Made by a program: the position numbers and the translations under genes. Below are positions 34,390 through 47,400 of a DNA stretch of 64,000 nucleotides, in pieces. A model generated the notes under the pieces. It did not search any database and had not been told where the DNA came from. It was given only the letters and a program-made list of their open reading frames with translations. The DNA comes from Lytechinus variegatus (Eukaryota; Echinodermata; Echinoidea; Temnopleuroida; Toxopneustidae). Location of the stretch: NCBI RefSeq assembly GCF_018143015.1, contig NC_054751.1, positions 21,652,425 through 21,716,424 of the forward strand. Reading direction: 5' to 3'. The first letter of the stretch is position 1; the number at the start of each line of letters is the position of its first letter.

Positions 34390-35735
34390 TTCACATTTCC
34401 CGCTTTCATGACAAAATAGATTTCAAATTTGGAATAAGCCCATGGACAATTTTTGCTAGACCTCTCGACCTTTGTTTGCTCAATTAAACATATTACTGCC
34501 ATAAGTATAAAAATTAACATTTACCCCTGATAGAAAACAGACAAGCAGTTTTAAATCATGCTTACTGCTGTCAACTGATCGCCAAAAATATTTGTACTCC
34601 GGACCTATCTACCCTGAAGTTGAAACGAAACAGTGGGCTGAAAGGAATATGCAGTCAAACGCCACTGACAATTCATCCCGTTAGGAATTTCTGAGTGACG
34701 ATAAAAAACACTCAAGGTCCAGGTCTGAGCTTTTTGTCATTGAATTTTAACTTGCTTGAAGACTAAATGAGTATTTAATAAACCAGAAATGAGTTTGTTT
34801 TGAATGTTGTTTGGTACTTATATATGCAATGATCAAAGTGCAGTGATTTCGAAATAGTTTACCTGCTATATTGATCTTATTTACTCTTCTAAAGATTACT
34901 AAATTCAAATATCTTATATTAAATCTGGCTTTATTTCAATCTTATTTTATTTTAATCTTATTTCACTCTAATCTTATTTTATTTTAATCTGAAATCGATT
35001 TTTAAGGGTTAAAACATCTCCAAGGACATGATGGACGCGTTACGTTACCAAGGAGATTTCGTTAACTGAAGAGACTTTAACACCAACAGTTAGTTCAACA
35101 TGTAGAACGGTTTGGTCAATGGTGGCTAGTTTGTGTGATTGCTAAGAAAGCATGAATGTTTGGGTATAAGCAACTAGAGGACCAAAGGCTAAGGTTCTCT
35201 CCGAGAGACCTTGTAGTGATGATAAAATACCTTACCAAAGAGCGCTAGCACATCGCCTACCTTAGTTATGAACCCAAGTCGTCGGATTGCGAGACCAACA
35301 GTTTTTTCCCAACTTGGATATCTCGCCTCTTCCTTCTGGTGTTTGAGAAATTGTGTAATACTCCTCTTTTGAACAGGGTGCCACAATAACTTAGTCAGTT
35401 GGGCAGGAGAATGTTGAAACTAATTCCAATAAATGAAGAATGAAGACAGTATTTATTGTCTTGTTCCAATCTCTCACTGACACATAATATACAGTATTTA
35501 GACATATCAGGGTTCCTCAGAAGAGGCAGGGGCCAATTTTTTTCCTGCATGACTGCACCCCCCCAAAAAAATAGATGAAAACAAGAAAAATAAAACAGGT
35601 CAAAGTTTATCACAACTGGGGCACTTTGCAATCGAAAATTGTTTAGATAAGCACCCCCCCCCCCTTAAATCATAATAATAAACTGGCCTTGAAGGGCCGG
35701 GGTGTGTCTCTTCTGGAAAGAATACAGTGATCCAC
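34390..35735. other. Intergenic, no supported feature
   Basis: AT-rich sequence with a short aatcttatttta reiteration at 34930-34990 and C-runs at 35555 and 35655. A 65-codon minus-strand frame at 35189-35386 has no recognisable family or splice partner. Confidence 0.4.
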
Positions 35736-35738
35736 AGT

Positions 35739-36250
35739 CAGAGGCGTCGATTATGGGGGGGGGGCAGGGGGGCGATCGCTCTTCCAATGAAAATATGGGG
35801 GGCAGGGGGGCGATCGCTTTACCAATGAAAATATGGGGGGGCAAACATATCATTTCGCCCCCCAATAATTCCGCATGTGCTAAAAATAAAATAAGATTGT
35901 AATGTTACACAGAAATCAGCAAGATTGAGATACACAACTCGTTCTTCGTCTAAAATCGTGCTCAAAATGTCCACTTTTCAGATTGGAATATCAAAAAATT
36001 TCAGCTCGCGCTTCGCGCTCGCATCATTTCTATAACAAAAACCCATACTTTCCATGATTAAATAGGTGAATATGGTCCCGTTTTCAGTTCTAAACCTCAA
36101 AAGAACTCCCACTTCGATTTGCAATAATCCTTTGTTGGATATATATATCTTGTTCTTTATTAAAAACGTCCATTAAACTCAATTTTTTTTTCAGATCGAA
36201 ATATCAAAATTTTCAGCTCGCGCTTCACGCTCGCATTAATCTGCTTGTGA
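35739..36250. mobile_element. hAT-type MITE, right end missing
   Basis: It starts cagaggcgtcgat like the complete relative at 39821-40232 and shares aaataaaataagattgtaatg, actcgttctt and tcagctcgcgcttcgcgctcgc. The last word appears twice here (near 36000 and 36212), so the copy has an internal duplication. The right terminus is replaced by a TA microsatellite followed by LINE sequence. Confidence 0.65.
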
Positions 36251-36253
36251 GAT

Positions 36254-36267
36254 ATGTATATATATAT

Positions 36268-36347
<80 letters not shown>

Positions 36348-36368
36348 ATATATATATACATATATATT
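36254..36368. repeat. TA/CA microsatellite
   Basis: About 115 bp of alternating (ta)n, with a (ca)n patch at 36270-36281 and a mirrored (tg)n patch at 36337-36348. It can form one long self-complementary hairpin. The Tyr-Ile repeats in both strands' frames are artefacts. Confidence 0.95.
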
Positions 36369-36429
36369 ACTTATTCCAACGCACTCACACTGAAGTGATC
36401 GGAGACGAGCGGTCATCCAGACACATAAT

Positions 36430-37064
36430 TTTTCAAGGGGGTGCCTCTAGGGTCCGTACTCGGCCCAGTTTTATTCACTCTCTATACTTCTCCTCTAGAG
36501 GATATAATTGATACACATGGGGTTCAAAAAAATGTTCTATTCAGACGATACACAACTGTATATTACATTTAAGAGAAATAATGATGAAGACATTACTACT
36601 AAAAAATCAAATTGTGTACGGTCAGTCAAAGAGTGGTCCCGTTTGAAACTCAACAATATCAAGACTGGATTTCTTCATGTTTCTTCTCGCTATAGAGTAA
36701 CCCAATACTGACACTAGATATCGATGGCACTCTTGTTCACGCAACCAAAACATGTAAAACTTAGGGTTACTTTTGACGATAAATTCACCTTTGAACATTT
36801 TGTTTCACAAAAATGTCGGGCAGCATTCGCACCTTTTTGAATAAGACAACTACTGAGCGCCTAATTCATGCTTTTGTTATGTGCCATTTTGATTTTTGTA
36901 ATAGCTTGCTTTTTGGTCTTCCGTCTCGTCAAATTCATAGATTACAGCTCGTTCAAAATTCAGAAGCGCGACTCGTAACACGAACAAAGAAACATGAACC
37001 AATTTCCCCAGTCTTAAAAAAATTACAATGGCTACCTATCAAATCCGTGTTCTTTTCACTCTGA
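36430..37064 (+). pseudogene. Decayed LINE reverse transcriptase fragment
   Basis: Short open stretches in different frames resemble reverse transcriptase blocks in the correct order: a degenerate GVPQGS-type block near 36440, [12 protein letters not shown] at 36536-36571 (the YxDD core), WSRLKLNNIKT near 36640, then LIHAFVMCHFDFCNSLLFGLP and LQWLPIK at 36840-37045. Several frameshifts separate them. It is a different, older family than the LINE at 30990. Confidence 0.75.
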
Positions 37065-38120
37065 TTCAGCGCCTGCTCTTACACAACCACATTTTCACAC
37101 CAACACCCATAGTCATACAATCAGTACTAACAAATTGAGAAAAGTGCAAGAGCTTAATCAAAATAGTAAAAAAAATTGCGTTGTTTTCCGAAGTTAATTC
37201 TTGTCAGTTTACAAGATACGACATTGAAACACCAACAAACACCAACAAATTTTTAATTGCTGTGTGATTAATCACCTTTATTCAATTATCAATCACCATA
37301 TTTCTATGAAAAACGTTTAAATTTCTACACATCTTTTAAATATTTTACTAGCATGGATTACAATCTTAACGTTGTTCAATAACCGATAATGTCACTGTTT
37401 AGTGCATCCTCAATGATCAGGTCTCCCTCCATTCATACTAATTAGCGTTTCACATTCAACACGGTCTAATCGTCAAGCCATGAAACCTAATGGACAAGAC
37501 CAAGGTAAAGGCCAGGGCCAATACGAAGATGAGGTCCTTTGAGCAACAGATAATATGGAATGGAAGTGAACGGTAGTTAGTACGTTTTACGCATAAAACT
37601 AAGTATTGATGTCATAGTATATTACGGCATACCTTGTAAAGAGGTGTTTTGTAGAGAGCAGTGACAGTTAAGTCAAACTGTATACAATAATCAAGTGGAA
37701 TTTTAGCGATGAAGAAGCGTAGTGACCAACCAGGTTTATATTATTCGTCATTTCTAGAAGAATAATGATATTTGAACCTAGGCTAAAGTAAGAACATTAT
37801 GGTTGTGACGGGGCACTTTTCTGCAAAGGAACATAGATGATCGAGTAAAAAAAGTAGTGGTAGTAGGAAGCACAAATGCAAGAAATATCATGGATTTTCA
37901 ATACTATCGTATATAAAGAAAATTTAAATGCAAAGAACTTATGGCAAATGACTCTCTCATAAATAACAAAGAAAAGAAAAAATGAGGAAATAATGAGAAT
38001 TATTCTCTCATTTATATGTATATATAATGAGAGGGGCGTGGATATATATACCAATCGATTTGATCATTGTTTATAATATATGTGTGAAGAGTAGAGTAGA
38101 ATCAAGGATGAAGCAAAGTA
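37065..38120. other. Intergenic, no supported feature
   Basis: AT-rich sequence without recognisable repeats or coding exons; the tandem acaccaacaa near 37230 is the only local reiteration. It lies just downstream of the 3' end of the NRF-6-like gene. Confidence 0.4.
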
Positions 38121-38138
38121 TACACTATGTTGTAAAGC

Positions 38139-38163
38139 TTTCGGCCCTGGCCTTCTTCAGTTT
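38139..38163 (-). ncRNA. Hammerhead-like core sequence, possible retroelement relic
   Basis: On the minus strand the sequence contains ctgaaga, then ggcc-a-gggcc able to form a short stem, then gaaa. This matches the CUGANGA - stem II - GAAA core of hammerhead ribozymes. Such cores are known from Penelope-like elements. The same bases also read LKKARAESFTT and stop, a plausible protein tail. Helices I and III are not convincing by eye, so activity is doubtful. Confidence 0.25.
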
Positions 38164-38263
38164 TTATTTGCTAAACAAAACAAATAAAGCAAATCATAGA
38201 ATAAGCAACATTATGTTTGTTCTGCATGTATCCATTAAAAAATTTAAAGAAAATCACAGCCAT

Positions 38264-38269
38264 TTTATT
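38264..38269 (-). terminator. Candidate polyadenylation signal of the NRF-6-like gene
   Basis: AATAAA on the minus strand lies about 140 nt after the stop codon at 38406-38408, with a second overlapping copy beside it. Its spacing is plausible for a short 3' untranslated region, but cleavage was not observed. Confidence 0.4.
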
Positions 38270-38405
38270 TTATTTTCATTTATTACATATCGTGACATGA
38301 TGTTGTTTTATTTTTACTCACTTCGAGGTTCTGAGACTTATGTTAAATCAGAGAATTGTGATCTTTATCCGTCTTTATCATGACGTAGCCTGCATGTATA
38401 CGAAG

Positions 38406-41400
38406 TTATGACCTTTTAAACTTCCCAAACATGACCTTTTCAAGGCCCATAGTAGGACCCTCGATCAGAAGAGAAAGAATCAAGGCCGAGACGTAGGATA
38501 AGACCAGATTGGCAACGAACAGGTAAGACTGAAAGTAAAAAGAAAGATAGGAAAGTTACGAGATGAATTCTAAAGTATAGTAGTAATAAGTGACGATACT
38601 TGGCAATTGGATCAAGATTTAATCCTTGTCGTGCTTACGTTTGTTTGTCGCATTGCAACTGTCAGAAAAATTCATCCCGGGAATTCATATATCAACAAAG
38701 CGATTGATATGAACAATACTGAATTAATTAATTGACTCGTATCCTTTATAGGTAATTAGAATTTAATGTTGTTTAGATTTGATATGATCATATCTGATAT
38801 AATTTCAAGTTGACGATTGTATTCGGAGAAGTTTTTCATAACGAAACTTTATACCCATGTACATTGTCATGTATTAACAATCTAAGGGAATTCGAAAAGA
38901 ATCCCCCAAAATAGTTAAAGAAAGTTTATCAGTTATATTAAAGAACGAAAGGACAATTTTATTTACCATGCTGTATGCAAATTCCCTATATATTTCCTTC
39001 CCTTGAATAACAATCAATTAATATGCAGCATTTTACTATAATCATGTATGCTATTATCTGACAGGAAAGGTCTACACCCTGTCGTGGTTTTAATTCTGAC
39101 CGCTTCTATATTTCATCCATAATTTGCTTGAATTTACTTGGTCTACAAGTACTTAGTCTTTTATATTCCACTACCAGATGGGCTAAATCCATTTGCTGTA
39201 CTTATAGTCTATTTATACCGGTTGATGTACACAACGCTTGGTTTACATAATACCCATTAAGCCTGCTTCCCATTTATTCTGATGTCAATTTATCCAATTT
39301 TCACATCGTCTGCCTATCAATCATACTTCGTCAAATGAAAATTTGGTTCGTAACCAGTTCGTCTAGCCATAAATATTGCGTGGTGGTAGACCAAATAGAT
39401 CTTGGACGAAATAGGTATTGCCTAACATGAAATTAAACAAAATGGTAAGTAGGTTACCATTTGGAATGAGGGTTTGATGGTAATTAGACCAAACGTCAAG
39501 TGGATGAACTGGTTCCAGATGAACTAGGATTGTACCATGCGGGATAGGACGAAACGGGAAATAGGCGAAGAAAATATAGATCAATCGAAAATGAACCATA
39601 TAACGTGTTTACTAGTTTATACTTACTAAAGTAATATAGCTCATGTGGAACAGGAATGCGTCAGAGTGAACTTTGGTAAAGATAATGATAGGGTGAACCA
39701 AGTAAGCACAGTAGGTCAGTCTTGCTAGAGGGATCCAGACCTTCCAACTCAAGATGGAACCGATAGGTCCTAAGAAAAAGAATATTTGATTGGGGAATAC
39801 GGTTATAGATTATATTCAGTCAGAGGCGTCGATCCTGGGGGCATGGGGGGGGGGGGCGATCGCCCCACCAATGAAAATATGGGGGGGCAAACATATCGTT
39901 TTGCCCCCCCCCCAATGATTAAGCTGATGTGTAAAAATAAAATAAGATTGTAATGTTACACAGAAATAAGCAAGCGAGATTGAGATACCAACTCGTTCTT
40001 TATTTAAAATTGTGCTCAAAATGTCCGCTTTTTAGATTGGAATATCATATTTTTCAGCTCGCGCTTTGCGCTCGCATTAATTTGTTGGTGAGATATGTGT
40101 CTCTATCTCATGAGTCATATATATATGCATACGTACATATATATGTGTGTGTGTGAGTTTGTTTTATTTTGCCTTTGGAAAGTTGATTCAGGATTTTGCC
40201 CCCCCCATCTGAAAAATGGATCGACGCCCCTGTATTCAGTTGGTCAAATGCCTTTGAAATACGACTAAAACCATCAGTGATTTTACAAACCGGTTCAAAC
40301 CTTTTTTCATGTTCTGAAAGCCCGTGATTCACAATATTTGCAAAATTTCAGTTCAAAATCCGTATTATTTAAAGAATAAGAGCATAGGCCTATTTAAATT
40401 TCTTTCGAACCGGCTCGACCCCTTCTTTTGATATTACGAACTAGCTCAAACCTTAACCGTGGTTTGGCCACAAAAAAACCAGTGCACACGGTAGGCCTAA
40501 ACGCATGACTTTACGAAGTGACTCAAACCCCCAATTTTTATGTAAAAATAAGCAGCTTCTGAAATGCAAACATACGCTTCATTCCAAATATTAAAAGAAT
40601 GAATACAAATTGCGGACAAAATGTTATATATTATCAAAAATAGAATGTATGCTTTAAATTGGTATAAATGTTTGATCTGTTTTCTTTCAAAGCGCGAAGT
40701 TATGAGCGTCTGAAAAAATAAAAAACCCAAACTTTGAATGCGATTATCTCGAAATCGTTTTGGAGACCAGCCGAGGTTTGAGCCGGTAATGCTGATGAAA
40801 AGAAGGACCGTGAATAAATGATGCATTCAGATTTTAATTTGGTCTTGACTTTAGCTAAGGATATCAGCCAGGATGGTAGCCGATAAGCCTACAGTTAGAA
40901 TACTCAAATTTCATTGGGGTCAATAGGGTTGGATACATGCAGGCATAGTCATTTTTGCAAATCTGTATAAAACATGACCAAATTGTAATGGCCAAACAAT
41001 AACAAGGTAAGATCGTTGTCTATGATTGGCAAAAAATGCATCATGTGACGCGGTGCTATTTCGTCTATCATCGTTTCAAGGGTTCTGACTTACAGGGCTT
41101 ACTTTACCTACTGTATTTCTTCTATCAAACCCTCTGATTGTAATCGTAACCCATGAACTGGATTTATTTGTTGTCCTGGGGCCCGTTTCATACAGGACTT
41201 GCAACTGTTGAAACTCAATTTGCCATAATGGCAACTACCGTGGTAATAGGGCTCAGCAGCCAATCAGAATCAAGGTTTCCATGGTAGTTGCCATAATGGC
41301 AAAGTTACAACAGTTGTAACTCTTTATGAAACGGGTCCCTGGCCAGCATGCATCAGAGCAGATCGTTTAAATTACAACTTAACTGATTTAGCCAATCAAA

Positions 41401-44400
41401 ATGAGATTAGAGTTACACTAGTGGTCCTGAAATTTAATCGATTAATTCGGGGATAGAGTAATGTCATTGTAATTATCGATAAATGAAATATGGACTACTC
41501 TGTATTCGGAGGAAAGTGAAGATCGGCATCACTTACACGGTGCTTTTCATACCCACCCTTCTCTCACCCTGACTGGCCTTGGCCGAGGGGTGGTAAAATA
41601 ATGCACAAATAATGCATGCAGCCGAGTGCGTTAGTGGAAATGCAGAGTACGCGAGGTTTCTTTAGATATAGGTGCCGCACTGTGCACGAGCCGTTGGCGG
41701 CGAGTGTCCAGTGTGCACCATCTGAAGAAACCGAGCTTTCTCTGCATTTACTTTTACACACGACAGAGCAATTGCATTATTTGTTTTATACAATAGCAAC
41801 ACAGAAACAAATTCTTAAAAAAAAATACAGTACAGTTTTTTTTTTGACTTCCCTCGTGACTTCTACCGCACTGGTCTGCTTGAGCGCGCAATGTCAATTT
41901 TCGTTGCACACCTTTTTGGACTGCAGTGCAATGCACAAAAAAAGTTGGATGTCATGTGACGCGTATTGGCCAATCGCGATGCTTGAAATAATACACCTAT
42001 TTTATAATTTACACAGTCATCCTCATGCGCAGTCAATATTTGTATATTATAATAACACTTGGGAAGAAGTGCAACGAATGTACGAGTCTATGCGAATGGT
42101 CATATGACAGCATAAGAAATTCTAACAAAAAGAGAACAAAAAATAAAATGGGGGAAGGAAGCAGATAAGTGGATAAATACTTGAAATAATATGAAAGTAT
42201 ATTAACCTCCGTAATTCAGAATACAGGCAAAGATGATCCAACCGATACCAGCTCCCCATGCAACACGAAAGAAGGTGAGGTACATTACGGCTGTGGATTG
42301 AGGAACGTCTGTCCTTTGATTCGGGAACCATATTCCATATAGAACAAGCCAGAGGATTGTTAGTGCCACTGCCCAACCAGCGAGCATCACCGGCTAAAGT
42401 TGATGACAGAAACACAGTTATGGTAGACTACACTTTTCACACAGGCAAGATGGAATGGTGATCAGTGTCAAACAAAAGACTGTGAGTTTAGATCGCCAAC
42501 TAAAATGGGGCATTGATAAGGTATCGATACGTAGTTTGTCCACTATCATATATAGTAATCTAGTTTTATTACCGAAGCACTAAATAATAACAATTGAAAA
42601 ACAAAGTTGAAAATATTCAAAAATAAAGATAGACCAGCGGGAAATATTAAGAATTTATTATCCCTTTCAATGGTCAAGTTAATTTGAATATTTCACATCA
42701 CGGAAATTACAGAGTACATCATGTCAAGAGCTTGAGTTGCACTAAAGTTTCCATCCCCCTACCTTCCCAGTTTAAAATGTCCCTGCGTCAATAAGAATGT
42801 ATAGGCTAATTGTCCTGAGATAATTGCTGTTGAAAAAAAACATAAGTGTGAAACTATATTAAGCTTACAGGATTGACCTTGAGCTGTTTCCCCTTGAGCT
42901 TGAAAATCGCATAAGCTACTATCATGCCGACAAGATACGGTGGAATTCTGGTATAGGGTTTAGGGTAGATGACATCTTCATTTCCCGGTTCTGGGACATT
43001 GTCCGTATAGCGTCTGAAAGCGTTAGCATTAAAAAAGAAGAAGAATAAGATAAATTTCATGAAAATTAAGTTCATTATGATACCAACCCACCACCCCAAA
43101 ATATGAGGGTTTCTAAGTTTTGAACAAATTTAGATGAGGCGAGAGTTTGAACGTATATTGTGACAACAATACCGGTGACAACACTGAGTTAATAATCTAC
43201 AATGGGCCACTCTTGTGATTGAATAATAGGACTACCATGATTCGTTTCTGAAAAATCTTTGAAATATCAAAAGTATGAAAATCATTTAAAGGTGTGTATA
43301 AGGACCCAAGTCCTTAAAGTGAATCTTTATCCATTAGGAGAATTCAGGACAGTATGGTTACAAATCATTTTATCCAAAAATCCTCATTATCATACTGAAA
43401 TAAAACCTCTTTTCAGGACATGGGTAATCATTCTGAAGTATCTCCATGATTATCCTGCAGCAAACTACTTTGATCCACACTTACTCTTGTGCATTTATGG
43501 TAAATCCATAGTACCAGTTGATTCCAAAGAGCGATGATAGAGATACCATCATAACTGAAGCAACCAAGCAAAGGCCCGCTTTTCCATTCCTGAAAAAAAG
43601 TAGATTACTGTGTTAATGATCAAATTTGGTTGATTCCCCTTTAATCGTTTGCCACTTGAAGCTTAGTTTTGAGCACTCATTCGATTTCATATGAAAAAAT
43701 ACTTTAGAATAATCATCAGAAATAATGTTTAACATTGGACAACAGAATTAAGGAACGCCGAAAGAGCTATCTTGATCCAAAAGAATTAATTAATAAATAT
43801 GAACTGAATATTTGCCCCCCCCCCTTGAATTTAAAATGATGCTCCTTGTTACATAATTTATTTTTCTTAAACCGGAATCTTGTGTCAGCAAAATTCCCCA
43901 CATCCAAAAGAAAAAAGAGGTATGTTGTGAGTTAGATAGAAAGCAGATGAATATAAACATTATTTTATTGTCAAGAATTACCTACTTGTAAAGAACGATG
44001 ATGATGAAAGGACTGATAATGAAGAACTGCATATCATTTGCTAGATACCATGACCATCCCATACACTATTAAAGGGTAAATAAAGAAAAGTGTTGTTCCA
44101 GTTTATAATTTAGATGATCGCATTTGAAAGGTGTGGTATTGTTGATGATTGTGGTTATTAAAAACATTATACGGGTAAAGTCACTCGGGCTTTTTTTTTC
44201 ACTCAATGTGGAAAACTTCAGCAGGCCTATCATAACCCATTATGAAAAAAATATACAAAAAATATCAAAGGGGAAGCTCACTCTGAAGAATAGTTTGTTG
44301 TAAAAATAGCAATGAAAAATATTAGTGAAAGTATATGAAAATCCATTAAAGATTAAGAAAGTTATTAGATTTTTTAGTTTGAATTTGTGGCGTCATAAAG

Positions 44401-47400
44401 GAGCATCTGCCCCATATGCTATGTAATATAAAGGGCATGAATTCCTTCTCTTATGGATCCTGATCACTTACTTCCGTTTTCTCTTTATGATCGGGTGTGA
44501 AATAATTTGTCTGTTGCTATAAAAAAGTGCAGTAAAAACCATTTTCTGAAAAAATGCCATTTTATTTATTTTTTACCATTCGCTATGTCGAAATTCTGCT
44601 TGCATATGACGCCATAAATCACACAATTAACAGATTAAGATTCTAATAACTTGTATGGATTTTTTCAAAGCTTCTGCAATAAAAAGTTTTATATTTTGTC
44701 TGTTATTTTTACAATAAACCTTTTGTCAAGGTAAACTTCCCCTTTAAGCTTAATGTAAAATGGGAATATCATTGGAAGTTTGACTGGCAATCAGTATGTG
44801 TTTTTTTTCCAAGGGGCGAATGATCTGTTCGTTATCCGTTCATTGGGTATGAAAAAAAAAAGATTTGTCCCAGTTGGTACTCTCAAACTGGTTGATTTAT
44901 GCGTGCACCGTCACTTCACCATTATTGACAGGAAGTAGAAAGAAAATGGCTCTTCATCAATTCGGTGTCTTAGACTTGGCGAAAACTCCGAATATTTTTT
45001 CGGTTTTATCCCTTGCAGAACTTTGCATGATCAGTATATCATTGAGCTTGAACATTTCTGCTCAGGTAAATTAGCGAAACACCTGTCTCTTACTTCGGAA
45101 TAATTTTGCATATAATTATATGATTATACTGACCGATTCATCCATATCGTTTGGCCATGGATATAGGTTATTGATATAAAGCGGATGGGTCCACCACAGC
45201 CGGCGACATGCATCCTTTATGTATTCAGAGAAAAAGTCTGTAGACCATCCGAGACCGAAGTGGGGCTTTAGAAGGGCAAAGATACCCATGGTTGCCATGT
45301 AAACCGGTGTCAGACGCCACCAGCGGTGGAAATAAAACAAGGACCAGAAACCTGCCCATTGCGTAGTGCTTCTTTTGCGGACACTGTCAATCTGTCGCAG
45401 AGTCAAGTAAGTGACTAAGAAACCACTAGAAAGTAGTGTAAAAAAATGAGGTTATTTATTAAGTGTAACGGGAACATTGATTTATAAAAAAACATAGCTA
45501 TTCATTTCGCTCTTCTGAAAAATAAATTTAAAGACCCTTGAACAGAAGAATAGAATCGCCAAGAATGACTATTAAAATAAAAAGCTCAACAAGAACAACA
45601 ATTTCTGGGAGGATTCCCATTTGAATTTCATTTATATAGATAATATCATACCAAGGATATATCACTCTTAATATCTCCTTGATTATACTGTAAACAGAAA
45701 TTAACATTTCAGAATCATTACAGACCTGTTTATTCATGTACCAATGCCACAACCATATGTTACCTAAGTCTCTTCAAGATTGCTTTAAAATGAATAATTT
45801 GTATCCCTCATTTCAAACTAGAAATGGCAACAGTTACCACCATCCTTTGCTATGCATAGCTTTACCTAGACGATCTGTTTTTTGGACCACTCTTTTGGAA
45901 CTCATTACCTAATTCTGTTAAATTATCAAAATCTTTAAATCAATTTAAACGTGCATGTCTTCAAAACAAAACACTTATAAACACGGCTTTCTATTTATTG
46001 TAATGATTTGTTTTCACCCCACCCCTCCTTTCTCTTATACTTATTTGTAATAATGTTATGATTATGATTATATTGTTATTGTTTATTTTACATGTATTAA
46101 TATGATTTATTATTACTTTGGGGCCAATTTATGCAAGCATTTGTGCTTTCTTTGACCCCTCCACGTGTAATATATCTCTTAATAATGTGGAAATAAAATT
46201 TGAATTGAATTGAACATTGATAGACTATAGCAACTAGTTTACACCGCGTGCCTGCATTTAATGGGTTAATTGTGGAGTCATAAAACAATCAATATGTATA
46301 AACAAAGACATAATACAATAATATAAGTGATTACTTTGGTCATCTCTTCGTTCGTTAAGACAACTACCGATAATACTGTATACCCACCTCAAGACAAAGA
46401 ATGTATCTACAGAGACCGATGAATTGATAATAGCTAGGAACCCCAAGCTTGCTGTTATTTCAAAAGTTTCCATTGGATTGTCTGAAAAAGACGTAAAATA
46501 AATACACTGTTGGTCATAAAGGTGGAATGACATATTTTTGAATAAAAATCGACAGTTTTGTTGGTATTTGACTAAAGGCTACGCGTAGACAAAATGGTAA
46601 CTGAGTGATTACATAATGTTTCCCAATTACACAGGTGACATTATAACATGATAAATTTGGATTATGTAATAAATATTGTTGCAGACTATAAAAGCCTATG
46701 TATATGATATTCTGTCCCTTTCCCTGATTTAGCACTGTGTATAAGAAGGTTGCATTTTTTCGAGTTGCTTGTACCGTTTGAAATAAAAATCGGTAGAGAC
46801 GCTCCCTGGACTATGCCTGGTCCAACGGCAACAGCAGCACGCGAGAGAGTGGTAGCACTGCGACAGGAGGGCTACAAGCAGACTGATATCGCAGAAGTCC
46901 TAGGGATATCACAGAGTGCAGTCTCTAAGATCCTGAAACGTCAACGTGAGGCGGGGAATGTGCGGCCACAGAAAACTCCAGGACGTCCCAGATTGACCAC
47001 AAGAACAGATGATCGCCAACTGTTGAATTTCAGCCGCAGAAACCGGAAATTGCTCAGGAGCCGTCTTCGTCGCTTGTGGAAGAGATATCATGGGAACAAC
47101 GTTACCCGGCCAACCGTCAATAGCAGATTGCTCTAACCATGGACCTATTCCGTAAAAAATCCATGCTCCAACATGGTTACCGAGCACGACGGTTGACCAA
47201 ATGTTCACGCCTCTCTGTTCGCCACAGAGTAGCTCGTCTTCTTTTAGAGCAGCAATGGCAGAATAAAAAGAGGTGTTTTGGTTCGCACCAAGCTCATTAA
47301 TAATGCAAAAACCCTATAGTCATGAATATCACTTGGATAAAAGAAGCTACTTTTTCAGGGCTTGCCAACTGACTGGCTAGGGAGCACAGAAGGCTTCATC

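Noticed and set aside
36225..36511. Tyr-Ile repeat open frames on both strands
   Set aside because: They are artefacts of the TA microsatellite.
45436..45840. Additional NRF exon from the 74-codon minus-strand frame at 45528-45752
   Set aside because: Exons 9 and 10 already join in frame through conserved sequence (SVDTFFVL to SGFLVTYL), and the frame shows no NRF similarity.
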